DNA of 64,000 nt, taken from the NCBI RefSeq assembly GCF_009695605.1, contig NZ_VUNQ01000002.1:1-64000 (forward strand), written 5' to 3'. Positions 27,953-36,511 of the stretch are shown here, piece by piece; the first letter of the stretch is position 1, and each line of letters opens with the position of its first letter. The translations under genes and the position numbers were made by a program. The stretch comes from Tissierella pigra (GTDB lineage: Bacteria; Bacillota; Clostridia; Tissierellales; Tissierellaceae). The notes beneath the pieces are model-generated. The model was not told the origin of the DNA. It saw nothing but the letters and a program-made list of their open reading frames with translations, and searched no databases.

Positions 27953-29143
27953 CTACTTTCTATAGTAATTAATTATTTTATAAAAACCATTAATTACATC
28001 TTCTACATCTTCATCTGTCATTGTTGGATATAATGGCACTGTAAGAATTGAGTTATATAATTCTTCAGCCTTAGGACATGAACCCTTCTTATACCCTAAC
28101 TTCTGATAATATGGATGCCAATATACTGGTATATAGTGTACATGTACTCCTATACCCTCTGCAATTAATGCATTATATATTTCTTTTCTATCTATTTTAA
28201 GTTTATCTAAATCAAGCCTCAGTACATATAAATGATTAACTGTATCAGAATAATCTTCATTTTTTTGAAGAATAATCCCATCTAAATCTTTAAACGCTTC
28301 ATTATATCTACTTACTATTTCTTTTCTTCTAGCTATAAACTTATCTAGTTTTTTCATTTGGCTTATTCCAAGAGCTGCTTGAAAATCCGTCATTCTATAG
28401 TTAAATCCAAGGTCTAACTGTTCATAATACCAATTTCCACCATCCTTATTTTCAAGCTGGTTAATATCTCTTGTAATACAATGGGTTCTAAAGTTAATTA
28501 ATTTAGTATGGTATTCTTCATTATTTGTTGTTATAATTCCGCCTTCACCAGTTGTTATAGTTTTTACTGGATGAAAGCTAAACATTGTCATATCCGCAAC
28601 AAAACCTACTTTAGTCTCCTTATATTTAGTTCCTAAAGAATGTGCTCCATCTCCTATAATTACTATATCTCTATCTTTTATTAAACCTTTAATAGCATCT
28701 ATATCTACTGCTTGTCCTGTGTAATCTACTGGTATTATAGCCTTAGTTTTATTAGTGATTTTCTTTTCAATTTCCTTTACATCAATATTAAATGTATTTA
28801 GATCAATATCTGCAAATACTGGGATTCCACCTGTATATAACACACAGTTTGCTGATGCCGCAAATGTCATAGGAGTTGTAATTACCTCGTCCCCCACACC
28901 GATACCTGCAGCATAACAAGCCCCATGTAATGCTGCAGTACCATTTGAAAATGCTACTGCATATTTAGCTCCTACATAATTAGCTATTATTTCTTCAAAC
29001 TCCTTTACTTTAGGACCAGTTGTTAAAAAATCAGATTTTAAAATTTCATTTACAGCTATACAATCTTCATCATCTATATATTGTTTTGCATAGGGTAATG
29101 CTTCTTTTCTTGTAGGTATTCCACCTAATATCGCTGGTTTCAT
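27953..29143 (-). CDS. pseC: UDP-4-amino-4,6-dideoxy-N-acetyl-beta-L-altrosamine transaminase
   Basis: A PLP-dependent DegT/DnrJ/EryC1-type aminotransferase that converts the 4-keto sugar from PseB. 396 residues. The internal aldimine lysine is K194 in FSFHPVKTITTGEGG. Other family motifs are FSNGTAALHGACYAAGIG and PMTFAASANCVLYTGGIP. The C-terminal half has the family's FNYRMTDFQAALG. The ribosome site GATAGGTGAAA is only moderate. It is 19 bases from pseB. Confidence 0.94.
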   Translation of the reverse strand: MKPAILGGIPTRKEALPYAKQYIDDEDCIAVNEILKSDFLTTGPKVKEFEEIIANYVGAKYAVAFSNGTAALHGACYAAGIGVGDEVITTPMTFAASANCVLYTGGIPVFADIDLNTFNIDVKEIEKKITNKTKAIIPVDYTGQAVDIDAIKGLIKDRDIVIIGDGAHSLGTKYKETKVGFVADMTMFSFHPVKTITTGEGGIITTNNEEYHTKLINFRTHCITRDINQLENKDGGNWYYEQLDLGFNYRMTDFQAALGISQMKKLDKFIARRKEIVSRYNEAFKDLDGIILQKNEDYSDTVNHLYVLRLDLDKLKIDRKEIYNALIAEGIGVHVHYIPVYWHPYYQKLGYKKGSCPKAEELYNSILTVPLYPTMTDEDVEDVINGFYKIINYYRK

Positions 29144-29162
29144 GATATTTCACCTATCTTTA

Positions 29163-30200
29163 TTATTCTTTATTTTTATCATCTATAAATGGAATCATAT
29201 CTAATTGAGATAATAATTCTCTTAATTCTTCTACACTTAACCACTCTTCATTAGTTTCTGAATTATATTCAAATCCATCTTCTATAGATTGTCCACCTTC
29301 AGAAAAAAATCCTTCAGAATTCCACCAGTCAAAATGAGGATATACTATATAATGTTTTTTGTATTCATAGGTCATTCTCGAATCATCTTTTGTTACCATT
29401 ACTTCATGTAGTTTTTCTCCCTCTCGAATGCCAACTTCTTTTAAGTTACAACCTGGTAACATCGCTTTAGCTAAATCCGTTATCTTAAATGACGGTATCT
29501 TTGATATATATGTCTCTCCACCTTTTGATTCTTCTAAAGCTTTAAATACTAACTCTACCCCTTCTTCAAGAGTAATCCAAAATCTGGTCATTCTAAAATC
29601 TGTTATTGGAAGTTCATTTTCACCTTTCTCAATTAATTCCTTAAAAAAAGGTATAACAGAACCTCTACTACCTGCTACATTCCCATATCTAACTACAGAG
29701 AAAATAGTTCCCTTTTCACCAGAATATGCATTTGCTGATATAAATAATTTATCAGATACCAATTTTGTTCCACCATATAAATTAATCGGATTTACTGCTT
29801 TATCAGTAGACAATGCTACTACCTTTTTAACTCCACAATCTAAAGCAGCATCGACTACATTCTGTGCACCATGTATATTTGTTTTTATAGCTTCGAATGG
29901 ATTATATTCACAAGCTGGTACTTGTTTCATTGCAGCTGCATGAATTATATAATCAACACCTTTGAAAGCTCTATAAAGCCTCTCTTTATCTCTTACATCT
30001 CCAATAAAAAATCTTAATTTAGATTGTTGCTCTTTGGTTAATTTAGACATGAATTTCTTCCTTACCATGTCTTGTTTAAATTCATCCCTCGAATATATTA
30101 TAACCCTAGAAGGATTATATCTATCAAGTATCATTTCTATAAACTTTTGTCCAAATGAGCCTGTCCCACCTGTTATTAAAATTGATTTACTGTTTAGCAT
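29163..30200 (-). CDS. pseB: UDP-N-acetylglucosamine 4,6-dehydratase (inverting)
   Basis: First step of pseudaminic acid synthesis: dehydration and C5 inversion of UDP-GlcNAc. 345 residues of the extended short-chain dehydrogenase family. The NADP-binding loop is ITGGTGSFGQKF at 9-20. The catalytic region has STDKAVNPINLYGGTK, with the DK pair and YxxxK typical of PseB/FlaA1. The frame is open from 30221, but ATG 30200 gives MLNSKSILITGG, the standard PseB start, and sits 14 bases inside the maf gene end. Confidence 0.95.
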   Translation of the reverse strand: MLNSKSILITGGTGSFGQKFIEMILDRYNPSRVIIYSRDEFKQDMVRKKFMSKLTKEQQSKLRFFIGDVRDKERLYRAFKGVDYIIHAAAMKQVPACEYNPFEAIKTNIHGAQNVVDAALDCGVKKVVALSTDKAVNPINLYGGTKLVSDKLFISANAYSGEKGTIFSVVRYGNVAGSRGSVIPFFKELIEKGENELPITDFRMTRFWITLEEGVELVFKALEESKGGETYISKIPSFKITDLAKAMLPGCNLKEVGIREGEKLHEVMVTKDDSRMTYEYKKHYIVYPHFDWWNSEGFFSEGGQSIEDGFEYNSETNEEWLSVEELRELLSQLDMIPFIDDKNKE

Positions 30201-32058
30201 AATTTTTCTCACCATCTCCAATATATTTCAATATATCATTTTTCATTTCCTCGTATATAGGTTTTATTAATTCCATATCATTACTACATCTATCAATGAA
30301 TACTTTATAGCTATTTAATAAATCCATATGTTTCTTATATAAATCTTTTTCCAACTTAGAAATTTTCACTGCATCAGCAAGTAATTTATGTTGCACTCTA
30401 TTCATTTGAAGAATAAATGTAGTAAAAAAAACATTGGATTCCAAAGCCGTAATACTTATATCTAGCTTATTATACATAATATCCAATTGTTTAAAGTTTC
30501 TGTTTTTAACTAAGTCTAGCATCTTATACAAATATCTATTATATTCTTTAATCCATCTATAAGCTTCATCTAAGGCTATGTCCATAGCTTCAACTTTGTC
30601 CTTTAATACCTTCTTATTGTAATTGGATTTACTCTCATCTAGCCAGTTTTCAATTATACTTTTTTGCGGTAAATCATTATCTATTATATTTTTTAACTCT
30701 CTAAATTCTGTACCATTTATTTTAGCACCACCTTTAGTGGTATTGATTACCCTACCCTTTTCCATATTAGTAATGTATAATTCCATTTGTTCTCTCATTC
30801 TATTGAAACCATCATTAGTTTTTATCTTGTTTCCATATACATCTTCTATCCACAATGCCTCTTCTACCTCTTGTTCAGTTAAATCCTTGCTATAGTACAC
30901 TCCCTCTGAGTGCTTCATCCTACCCATATATCCTAAATTTTGTCCTGCTAATATAATGGGACTAAATCCCAAGTTGGCCAATAGCTGCAAAGTGACAACT
31001 GCGATACTAGGTGCATCTAATACTATATCAATTTCCATTCCATTACTATATTCTAAATAATAATTTGCTACCTTATCTTGTGAAGTTATCATATGATATT
31101 TTTTTCCTGGATAATTTTCTAAGGTTTCAAACCCTACTGACGAACCAAAAATCATAGGAATTTGGCTTATTTTTTCTTCTTTAATTCGTTTAAATACATT
31201 TTGATTAAATTCACCTGGGTCATAGGTAGTCGCCGCATCTGGATAAATATTGTGATGTATAAGTGTGTTTATGGCAGATCCCACACTAAATATATAGGCT
31301 AGTCCATTTTCCTTAATATATCTAATATTCTCTATTTCCTCATTTAAAGAGGGTCCAGCTGCCACTAATATGGCAGGTTTATTTTTAAATACACCTTTTT
31401 TCTCCACTAAAATATTAGGGGTAGATAATACTTCTCTGAAGTTTTTCATACTATTAATTATCCATCTTCTTTGGAAGGAATACTCTATTGCGATACTACT
31501 TCTTTTAAGTTTTATTACATTTAAAAATATCTGGCTAAAAGTTTTAAACTCTTCCCCAAATACTTGTTTGTGAATAGGTAATTCTACAATTATTGTTTCT
31601 TTTCTGTTTAGTTCCAAGAAGCTACTAATATCTGATTCAATACTATCTCTCCCTATACTTATACCCCTTAAATCTTTATACTCAGATTTCGATAAATTTC
31701 TAATGGATAGAAACTTTTCCATTAATTCCTCTATAGGTTCAAATATATAGAAATTATTATTTGGATTTTCTTTTACAAATAAATCTATATGATAACCCAG
31801 TCCTGTACCATAAAATATTATATTAGTATCTTTTATATCTTTATATTCCTCTATAATAGTCTTTGCTTCTCTTATGGGATCATATTTACTATGAAAGTAT
31901 ACTTTTTTATCATCTTTATTATATGAAAGGGTTTTATCTCCTTTTCTTGTTTCCTCTATTTGAAATTGTTTACTCTGATTTTCCTCTACTAATTTTAACC
32001 TTTCTCTTACTAAAGGAAACTTCTCTCTTAGGTAATTAATGTTATCAATTAAGATCAT
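30187..32058 (-). CDS. maf: Maf-type motility accessory factor, predicted flagellin glycosyltransferase
   Basis: Maf proteins transfer nonulosonic acids such as pseudaminic acid to Ser/Thr of flagellin in the cytoplasm. 623 residues. The central MptE-like (DUF115) domain starts near residue 220 with NKPAILVAAGPSLNEEIENI and runs through SVGSAINTLIHHNIYPDAATTYDPG. The N-terminal domain has FYGTGLGYHIDLFVKENPN and the C-terminal part is helical. The start overlaps the upstream gene (14 bases). Position directly ahead of pseB in one operon strongly supports pseudaminic acid as donor sugar and Hag (35693-36511) as acceptor. Confidence 0.92.
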   Translation of the reverse strand: MILIDNINYLREKFPLVRERLKLVEENQSKQFQIEETRKGDKTLSYNKDDKKVYFHSKYDPIREAKTIIEEYKDIKDTNIIFYGTGLGYHIDLFVKENPNNNFYIFEPIEELMEKFLSIRNLSKSEYKDLRGISIGRDSIESDISSFLELNRKETIIVELPIHKQVFGEEFKTFSQIFLNVIKLKRSSIAIEYSFQRRWIINSMKNFREVLSTPNILVEKKGVFKNKPAILVAAGPSLNEEIENIRYIKENGLAYIFSVGSAINTLIHHNIYPDAATTYDPGEFNQNVFKRIKEEKISQIPMIFGSSVGFETLENYPGKKYHMITSQDKVANYYLEYSNGMEIDIVLDAPSIAVVTLQLLANLGFSPIILAGQNLGYMGRMKHSEGVYYSKDLTEQEVEEALWIEDVYGNKIKTNDGFNRMREQMELYITNMEKGRVINTTKGGAKINGTEFRELKNIIDNDLPQKSIIENWLDESKSNYNKKVLKDKVEAMDIALDEAYRWIKEYNRYLYKMLDLVKNRNFKQLDIMYNKLDISITALESNVFFTTFILQMNRVQHKLLADAVKISKLEKDLYKKHMDLLNSYKVFIDRCSNDMELIKPIYEEMKNDILKYIGDGEKNYAKQ

Positions 32059-32671
32059 CTAGATTTTCCTCCATCTTAACTAATTCTAATAGTCTTTCTT
32101 CCATTTCATTAAAAATTGGTAGTATCTCATATAAAAGTATATCGGCTATTGTAACATTATCATTACTTTCCAACGCTTCCTTAAAATCAGTTAGGATTTC
32201 TTGTAATGAAAATATTTCCTTTGCATATAGATTCCAAGACTCATAGCTTGATACTACATCATTAAGTCTTTTATCTTGATCTATTGAAGAAAATGTATTG
32301 ATTATCCAAGTTATTCCACCTAATAAATCATTTAGTCCTTCCCAGGCTTGTCTATCTGGATTCTTATAAAAACTATTTGATAGTTCCTCTATGTTTTTGG
32401 GAACTCTTCCAACATATTGTACTGTTGATACTAATATATCTTGAACTAATTCTTTGTATGTTAGTGTAATGACCTTTACCTCTTCTATTACTCTAATATT
32501 ATCTAAAAGATAATTATAAAAATCCTGATAGACTTCAAAACTATCTATTATCATATGACTTAGTATCTTAGATGATTGATTAATTACATTATCTATTTCA
32601 TTAAGAATACTATCTATTTCTTTTGAATTATTTTCAAACTCTAATGTTTTATTTTCTATATGAATTTTCAA
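32045..32671 (-). CDS. first gene of the maf/pse operon, function unknown
   Basis: 208 residues, mostly helical and acidic, with no membrane segment or signal peptide. I recognise no domain. The sequence includes LVSTVQYVGRVPKNIEELSN and the region around WEGLNDLLGGITWIINTFSS, which looks like a structured core. Proteins of this size commonly precede maf in clostridia as far as I recall; a chaperone or specificity role for Maf is a guess. The TTG start follows TGGAGGTTTTGTT, and its stop overlaps the maf start, so the two are coupled. A consensus sigma-D promoter lies 32 bases upstream. Confidence 0.78.
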   Translation of the reverse strand: MKIHIENKTLEFENNSKEIDSILNEIDNVINQSSKILSHMIIDSFEVYQDFYNYLLDNIRVIEEVKVITLTYKELVQDILVSTVQYVGRVPKNIEELSNSFYKNPDRQAWEGLNDLLGGITWIINTFSSIDQDKRLNDVVSSYESWNLYAKEIFSLQEILTDFKEALESNDNVTIADILLYEILPIFNEMEERLLELVKMEENLDDLN

Positions 32672-32702
32672 AACAAAACCTCCATTCCTCAGTATGTATA
32701 TA

Positions 32703-32729
32703 TTATCGGCAAAATTTGATATATATTTA
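32703..32729 (-). promoter_or_regulatory. sigma-D (FliA) promoter of the maf/pse operon
   Basis: On the minus strand TAAA, 15 bases, GCCGATAA: a perfect match to the Gram-positive flagellar sigma-D consensus. It puts flagellin glycosylation genes under the same control as hag and flgM. Confidence 0.85.
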
Positions 32730-32735
32730 CATATT

Positions 32736-32768
32736 AAAAGATAGTCAGAAAATCTCTGACTATCTTTT
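32736..32768 (-). terminator. terminator of the truncated transposase-like gene
   Basis: A 14-bp perfect stem (32736-32749 with 32755-32768) and 5-base loop overlapping the gene's stop codon. The 5' and 3' ends are A/T runs. Confidence 0.85.
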
Positions 32769-33420
32769 AATTTTCTATTTCATTCTTAAGTTTTCCTATT
32801 TGTTCTATTGTTAGTCCTGTTAAGTCAGATATATATTGTATGTCTAGCCCCTTTGTTATAGCTTTTCTTGCGATTTCTCTTATACTACTTTCTCTTCCTT
32901 CTTCTCTCCCTTTATTTTCTGCATATTTTAGTTTTGATATCATATCAATCCTATATTTTTCCCTTGCCCTATATAATTCCCTCATTTTTTCATCTGATGA
33001 AATTTCTTGCAATTTATTTATGGCAGTTTTCATGGTTTCACTCCTCTCCATTAACCCTTTCAGTCTTTTCTCATTTCCTTCCTTACCCGCTTCTCTTAGG
33101 AAATCTAACCATAATTCTACTTTATTTAATTCTTCTATTCTTTTCTTTGATAGTTTTGGTAGCTCTAAATAATGTATTTGTAAATCTTCTAGTAGTTGAA
33201 AATGTTCTTCCTGTTCCATTATTTTAAATATGGTGTGTAGTTTATTACTTTCTATTACTTCTATATATCCTAATATATTTATTACTATTGTCTTTTTAAG
33301 ATTTTCATATCCTTCTGAGCCTAATATTGTTTCTCCATAGGATTTGGACCAATAGTACAAGCTTCTTTTTCTATAGTTATCTTCTTTTCTTACTTGAACT
33401 TCTATATTTATTATTTCTCT
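32767..33420 (-). pseudogene. N-terminally truncated Rpn/PD-(D/E)XK transposase-like protein
   Basis: The frame from TTG 33360 gives 197 residues: YYWSKSYGETILGSEGYENL, a hydrophilic middle and a C-terminal KGREEGRESSIREIARKAI with GLDIQYISDLTGLTIEQI. This is the C-terminal two thirds of the PD-(D/E)XK nuclease-type transposase (Rpn-like) family. Family sequence continues in frame upstream of any start codon: REIINIEVQVRKEDNYRKRS, which contains the usual IEVQ catalytic strand. The first 50-70 residues of the family are absent and no ribosome site is seen. I read it as a 5'-truncated relic that may still be transcribed. Confidence 0.7.
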
Positions 33421-33474
33421 TATTACTATTATTTTACCACAATATTTGAATTCTAAAACTATTTTGCTGTAATA

Positions 33475-33515
33475 AAAAAGAAATCTAAAGATTAATGTCT
33501 TTCTAGATTTCTTTT
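33475..33515. terminator. terminator-like hairpin next to the broken yjfB copy
   Basis: AAAAGAAATCTA pairs with TAGATTTCTTTT around a second small stem AAG/CTT. It begins just past the yjfB relic stop, with T-rich tails in both directions. It mirrors the yjfB-terminator arrangement at 24330-24355. Confidence 0.7.
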
Positions 33516-33518
33516 ATT

Positions 33519-33716
33519 TTATAAACTAATATCTATACTTTCACCGATATGTAGATTTACAGATTGCTCCGTTATTTTTGTATTTGCTTCTAGCATCTGT
33601 AGTAAATCTGTAGCTCCAAGCCTGTGATGTATCCATTGCCATTTTTAGTACTGATATACTTGCTTCTTGTACTAGTTTCATTTGGCATAAAGCATTGATA
33701 ATGCTGCTATGTACAT
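33519..33716 (-). pseudogene. frameshifted second copy of yjfB
   Basis: Correcting two frameshifts, the minus strand reads M-x-IAALS, then a frame change, then QMKLVQEASISVLKMAMDTS, a second frame change, then LLQMLEANTKITEQS and the end IGESIDISL. This is clearly the same family as the intact copy at 24354-24551, and the length is the same (66 codons). The ribosome site AAGGAG before the ATG is kept. The first frameshift leads to a stop after about 12 codons. Confidence 0.85.
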
Positions 33717-33793
33717 TGTATCAGCTCCTTATGCTATTCTATTATCAACAATGTGACAGCAACCTCATCCACTATCACGTTTCCCTAATCCAA

Positions 33794-33963
33794 TTATTCC
33801 ACTTTTCTCCTAATGACCACTATAATATTATCTAGTTCTGGGAATCTATCCACCTCTTTAAAGGAATATTTCAATATTAATTCATAATAATTTCGTTCAT
33901 ATCATTTTCCTCTTCCTTTGTAGATCTATAAACTTCATAATCATGTTTAACCTTATCATTCAT
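33794..33963 (-). pseudogene. relic of a small unidentified gene
   Basis: ATG at 33963 gives MNDKVKHDYEVYRSTKEEND and stops after 28 codons. One frame over, the reading continues as ELILKYSFKEVDRFPELDN to a stop at 33794. Together they would form a protein of about 56 residues with one frameshift near 33880. I do not recognise the family. Confidence 0.45.
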
Positions 33964-34030
33964 ATTTATACACTTACATATTTAATTTATATTTATCGCC
34001 CCCTTACCATTACTCAATTCAATTAGTATA

Positions 34031-34188
34031 CTAATCACTTTTATTATAGAAAGTTGTCAGTTCATTAAGTACACCTTGTAACGATTCTGATTTAGTCTTT
34101 AACTTATCATAATTTGAGGATCATACGGCAGTACTTGATCTGTTCCATGGTAGTGATGATTTGGATAGGAATAACTTCCATCTCTCAT
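34031..34188 (-). pseudogene. relic of a second small unidentified gene
   Basis: From ATG 34188 the minus strand reads MRDGSYSYPNHHYHGTDQV and stops; a one-base shift continues as YDKLKTKSESLQGVLNELTT to a stop at 34031. No ribosome site of good quality is visible. The family is unknown to me. It lies in the decayed stretch between the glycosylation operon and the TIR genes. Confidence 0.4.
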
Positions 34189-34190
34189 AT

Positions 34191-34224
34191 ATCTTAATAT
34201 CTTAATGTCTTAATGTCTTAATCT
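34191..34224. repeat. short 8-bp tandem repeat
   Basis: Four units of the type CTTAATGT (variants CTTAATAT, CTTAATCT) in a row, in non-coding DNA. Confidence 0.7.
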
Positions 34225-34259
34225 TTATTGTCTGATAGCTTATATATGACTCCGAGATT

Positions 34260-34715
34260 TTATAAACACCATTTCACTAATATATTAAGTATAACTACAA
34301 TAGTAATCATACTCAAAGGTATCAAATAAAAGGTTTTTAAAGTCCTTGACATCATTATATTAACAATTCCACCCACATCTTCAATTTTCCCTTTAAAGCT
34401 ACTCAGATTTAGGTTATACAATAATTCTTTATTTCCTCGTTGTCTTTCTATCAAGCACCATTCATATATATTACGATAAATCTTTTCTGTCCTCAAAAAG
34501 AAACCATCCAAATACCAAAAAGATATTGTCATAGTAATAAGTACACTACATATTAACCAAATATTAAATTTTTCTGGTAAAAGCCCTAAAACAACCACAT
34601 ATAATGATACAAGCCAACCTTTTAACATAAAGGAGTTATTTTCCATACGTTTAATACAGTCTTGAATTAAATCAATCTCTTTATGAATTTCCTCTATTTC
34701 TATTCCATTATTCAT
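34260..34715 (-). CDS. small membrane protein paired with a TIR protein
   Basis: 151 residues. A helical N-terminus (IEEIHKEIDLIQDCIKRMENN) leads into two close membrane helices (FMLKGWLVSLYVVVLGLL and IWLICSVLITMTISFW), then YLDGFFLRTEKIYRNIYEW, a cytosolic stretch and a third membrane helix at the C-terminus (LIPLSMITIVVILNILV). From memory, proteins with the NSFxLKGW and FWxLDxxxLRxEK pattern are widespread next to TIR-like or defence genes; none has a proven function. It starts 14 bases after the TIR gene, so the pair is co-transcribed. A role as membrane effector or anchor is inferred. Confidence 0.78.
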   Translation of the reverse strand: MNNGIEIEEIHKEIDLIQDCIKRMENNSFMLKGWLVSLYVVVLGLLPEKFNIWLICSVLITMTISFWYLDGFFLRTEKIYRNIYEWCLIERQRGNKELLYNLNLSSFKGKIEDVGGIVNIMMSRTLKTFYLIPLSMITIVVILNILVKWCL

Positions 34716-34729
34716 TAAGCATTCTCCTT

Positions 34730-35605
34730 CTATCCTAAAATAGCAAGATGTTCTTTATAAAATCTTCTTATATCTTCCATTGCTTCTGGAATTACTATTT
34801 TATATAACTCATCTAATGCATACATATTAGATTTACTATCTATATCCTTCCATGCAATTCCCCAATTATTTAATATCTCTTTATTAAGGATCTTTAAATG
34901 ATCCAATGACACTTCATATACTGCTTTAAATTCTTGCTGTATTTCACTATAGCTTTCACTTACCTCCTTTTTAATTAAGTGTTTTTTACGGTATTCGCTT
35001 AACCGCTTATGCCTTACTATCTGTGTACATACTATCTCTGTATAAATCCATGGAGAAAATGTGCTATCCTCATAAACATCCTTATATTTATCAATTGAAT
35101 TCCTTGTATTAATCACAAAGGTAGCTTCTACCTTATCAATCATTTTTTGCAAGGCCATGCACAGCATAATATTTACATGTTTTGATGCCGTATTGCATTT
35201 TTCATGATTATATAGATATCCCCCATTATCATCTTTCCTTTTATCACTATATTCCTTATTTATTAATTCTAATAAATGGCCCGCATAACCCCATACACAA
35301 GAATCAATGAAACAATCAATTTGAAACTCGTCATGCAACCAACCCGCAAGGGTTAAACTAATCTCCTCATCAATATGTGAATGTGAAATAAAAATATCAG
35401 TCTCTATTTTAGGAAACCAATCATTCTCTATCTTTGTTCCATCTGCAATTCCATTTTCTATATATTTTTGTATGTTTTCTTCAAAGATTGCTTTCTTCGG
35501 TTTAAGATGCTCTCTTCCTATCTTTTTATAATAATCAAAGTTACCACTTCCTACAAGTTCTTTTAGTTCTTGACTAGTTATAGCCAAATTAAAACCTGCA
35601 AACAT
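34730..35605 (-). CDS. TIR-domain protein, putative defence NADase or sensor
   Basis: 291 residues. An N-terminal helical part (about 1-65) precedes a TIR-like fold: first strand ETDIFISHSHIDEEISLTL (the usual FISH box), then FQIDCFIDSCVWGY, and later STFSPWIYTEIVCTQIV, where the Glu after SPW is in the position of the catalytic Glu of NAD-cleaving TIR domains. The last 90 residues are helical. The start follows AAGGGGTATGATAGT. Together with the membrane gene behind it, it looks like a two-gene immune module. It is not a recognisable Thoeris pair, as no ThsA-like gene is present. Confidence 0.82.
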   Translation of the reverse strand: MFAGFNLAITSQELKELVGSGNFDYYKKIGREHLKPKKAIFEENIQKYIENGIADGTKIENDWFPKIETDIFISHSHIDEEISLTLAGWLHDEFQIDCFIDSCVWGYAGHLLELINKEYSDKRKDDNGGYLYNHEKCNTASKHVNIMLCMALQKMIDKVEATFVINTRNSIDKYKDVYEDSTFSPWIYTEIVCTQIVRHKRLSEYRKKHLIKKEVSESYSEIQQEFKAVYEVSLDHLKILNKEILNNWGIAWKDIDSKSNMYALDELYKIVIPEAMEDIRRFYKEHLAILG

Positions 35606-35633
35606 ACTATCATACCCCTTATCTTTTAGAAAA

Positions 35634-35659
35634 AGAGCCAGAGAATTCTCTCTGACTCT
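35634..35659 (-). terminator. terminator of hag
   Basis: An 11-bp stem with one G-U pair and an ATTC-type loop, followed on the minus strand by CTTTTTCT. It is 33 bases beyond the hag stop codon. Confidence 0.88.
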
Positions 35660-35692
35660 TCATTTTCATTATATTTTTTACCAAGTTTTCAA

Positions 35693-36511
35693 TTATCTTA
35701 ATAATTGTAATACAGTTTGAGGTGCTTGGTTTGCTTGAGCCAACATAGCAGTTGAAGCTTGTTGTAATATGTTTTGTTTTGTTTGCTCTACCATTTCTTT
35801 TGCCATATCTACGTCTCTAATTCTTGATTCTGCAGCTTGTAGATTTTCAGCAGCATTGTCTAAGTTCTTGATTGTATGTTCTAATCTGTTTTGATTAGCA
35901 CCAAGCTTAGATCTTAATTCGGAAACAGTTTTAATAGCTTCATTTACTAATGCTATATCTGTATCGAATTGTCCTGAGGTTCCGTCTACCTCTACAGCTT
36001 TAACTCCTAGACCACTCGAAGACATTGCACCACTAATTTTTAAATTAAGTTGTTGTCCTGAGTTTGCACCTATTTGTAAGTTTCCATCATAAGATCCATC
36101 TAGTAATTTCTTACCATTAAACTCTGTACGTTCAGAAATTCCGTCTAGTTCTTCATTTAATTCTGTAATTTCTGCATTAATTGCAGCAATATCATCATCT
36201 TCTAAGGTACCACCATTACCACCTTGAACAACAAGTTCTCTTATTCTTTGAAGAATTGCATGAGTTTCATCTAATGCACCTTCTGCAGTTTGGATTAGTG
36301 AGATACCATCTTGAGAGTTTTTAGAAGCCATGTTAAGTCCTCTAATTTGGCCTCTCATCTTTTCAGAGATTGATAGTCCAGCTGCGTCATCTCCAGCTCT
36401 GTTGATTCTATAGCCTGAAGATAGTTTCTCCATTGACTTTGCTCCACCATTAGTTGATATACCTAATTGTCTGTGTGTGTTCATTGCCATTAAGTTGTTA
36501 TTAATTCTCAT
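35693..36511 (-). CDS. hag: flagellin
   Basis: The filament subunit, 272 residues, similar in size to short clostridial and Bacillus flagellins. The N-terminal D0/D1 domain is intact (MRINNNLMAMNTHRQL, SSGYRINRAGDDAAGLSISE) as is the C-terminal one (NLQAAESRIRDVDMAKEMVE, ending TVLQLLR). The central variable region is short and offers several Ser/Thr sites such as SSSGLGV for O-glycosylation by Maf. It has its own sigma-D promoter, a 200-base leader and a terminator. Unlike Bacillus, flaG, fliD and fliS do not follow; a TIR module does. Confidence 0.97.
   Translation of the reverse strand: MRINNNLMAMNTHRQLGISTNGGAKSMEKLSSGYRINRAGDDAAGLSISEKMRGQIRGLNMASKNSQDGISLIQTAEGALDETHAILQRIRELVVQGGNGGTLEDDDIAAINAEITELNEELDGISERTEFNGKKLLDGSYDGNLQIGANSGQQLNLKISGAMSSSGLGVKAVEVDGTSGQFDTDIALVNEAIKTVSELRSKLGANQNRLEHTIKNLDNAAENLQAAESRIRDVDMAKEMVEQTKQNILQQASTAMLAQANQAPQTVLQLLR

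Noticed and set aside
34730-35605. Thoeris system
   Set aside because: A TIR protein is present but no ThsA-type SIR2/SLOG or Macro effector gene is nearby; the partner is a small membrane protein.
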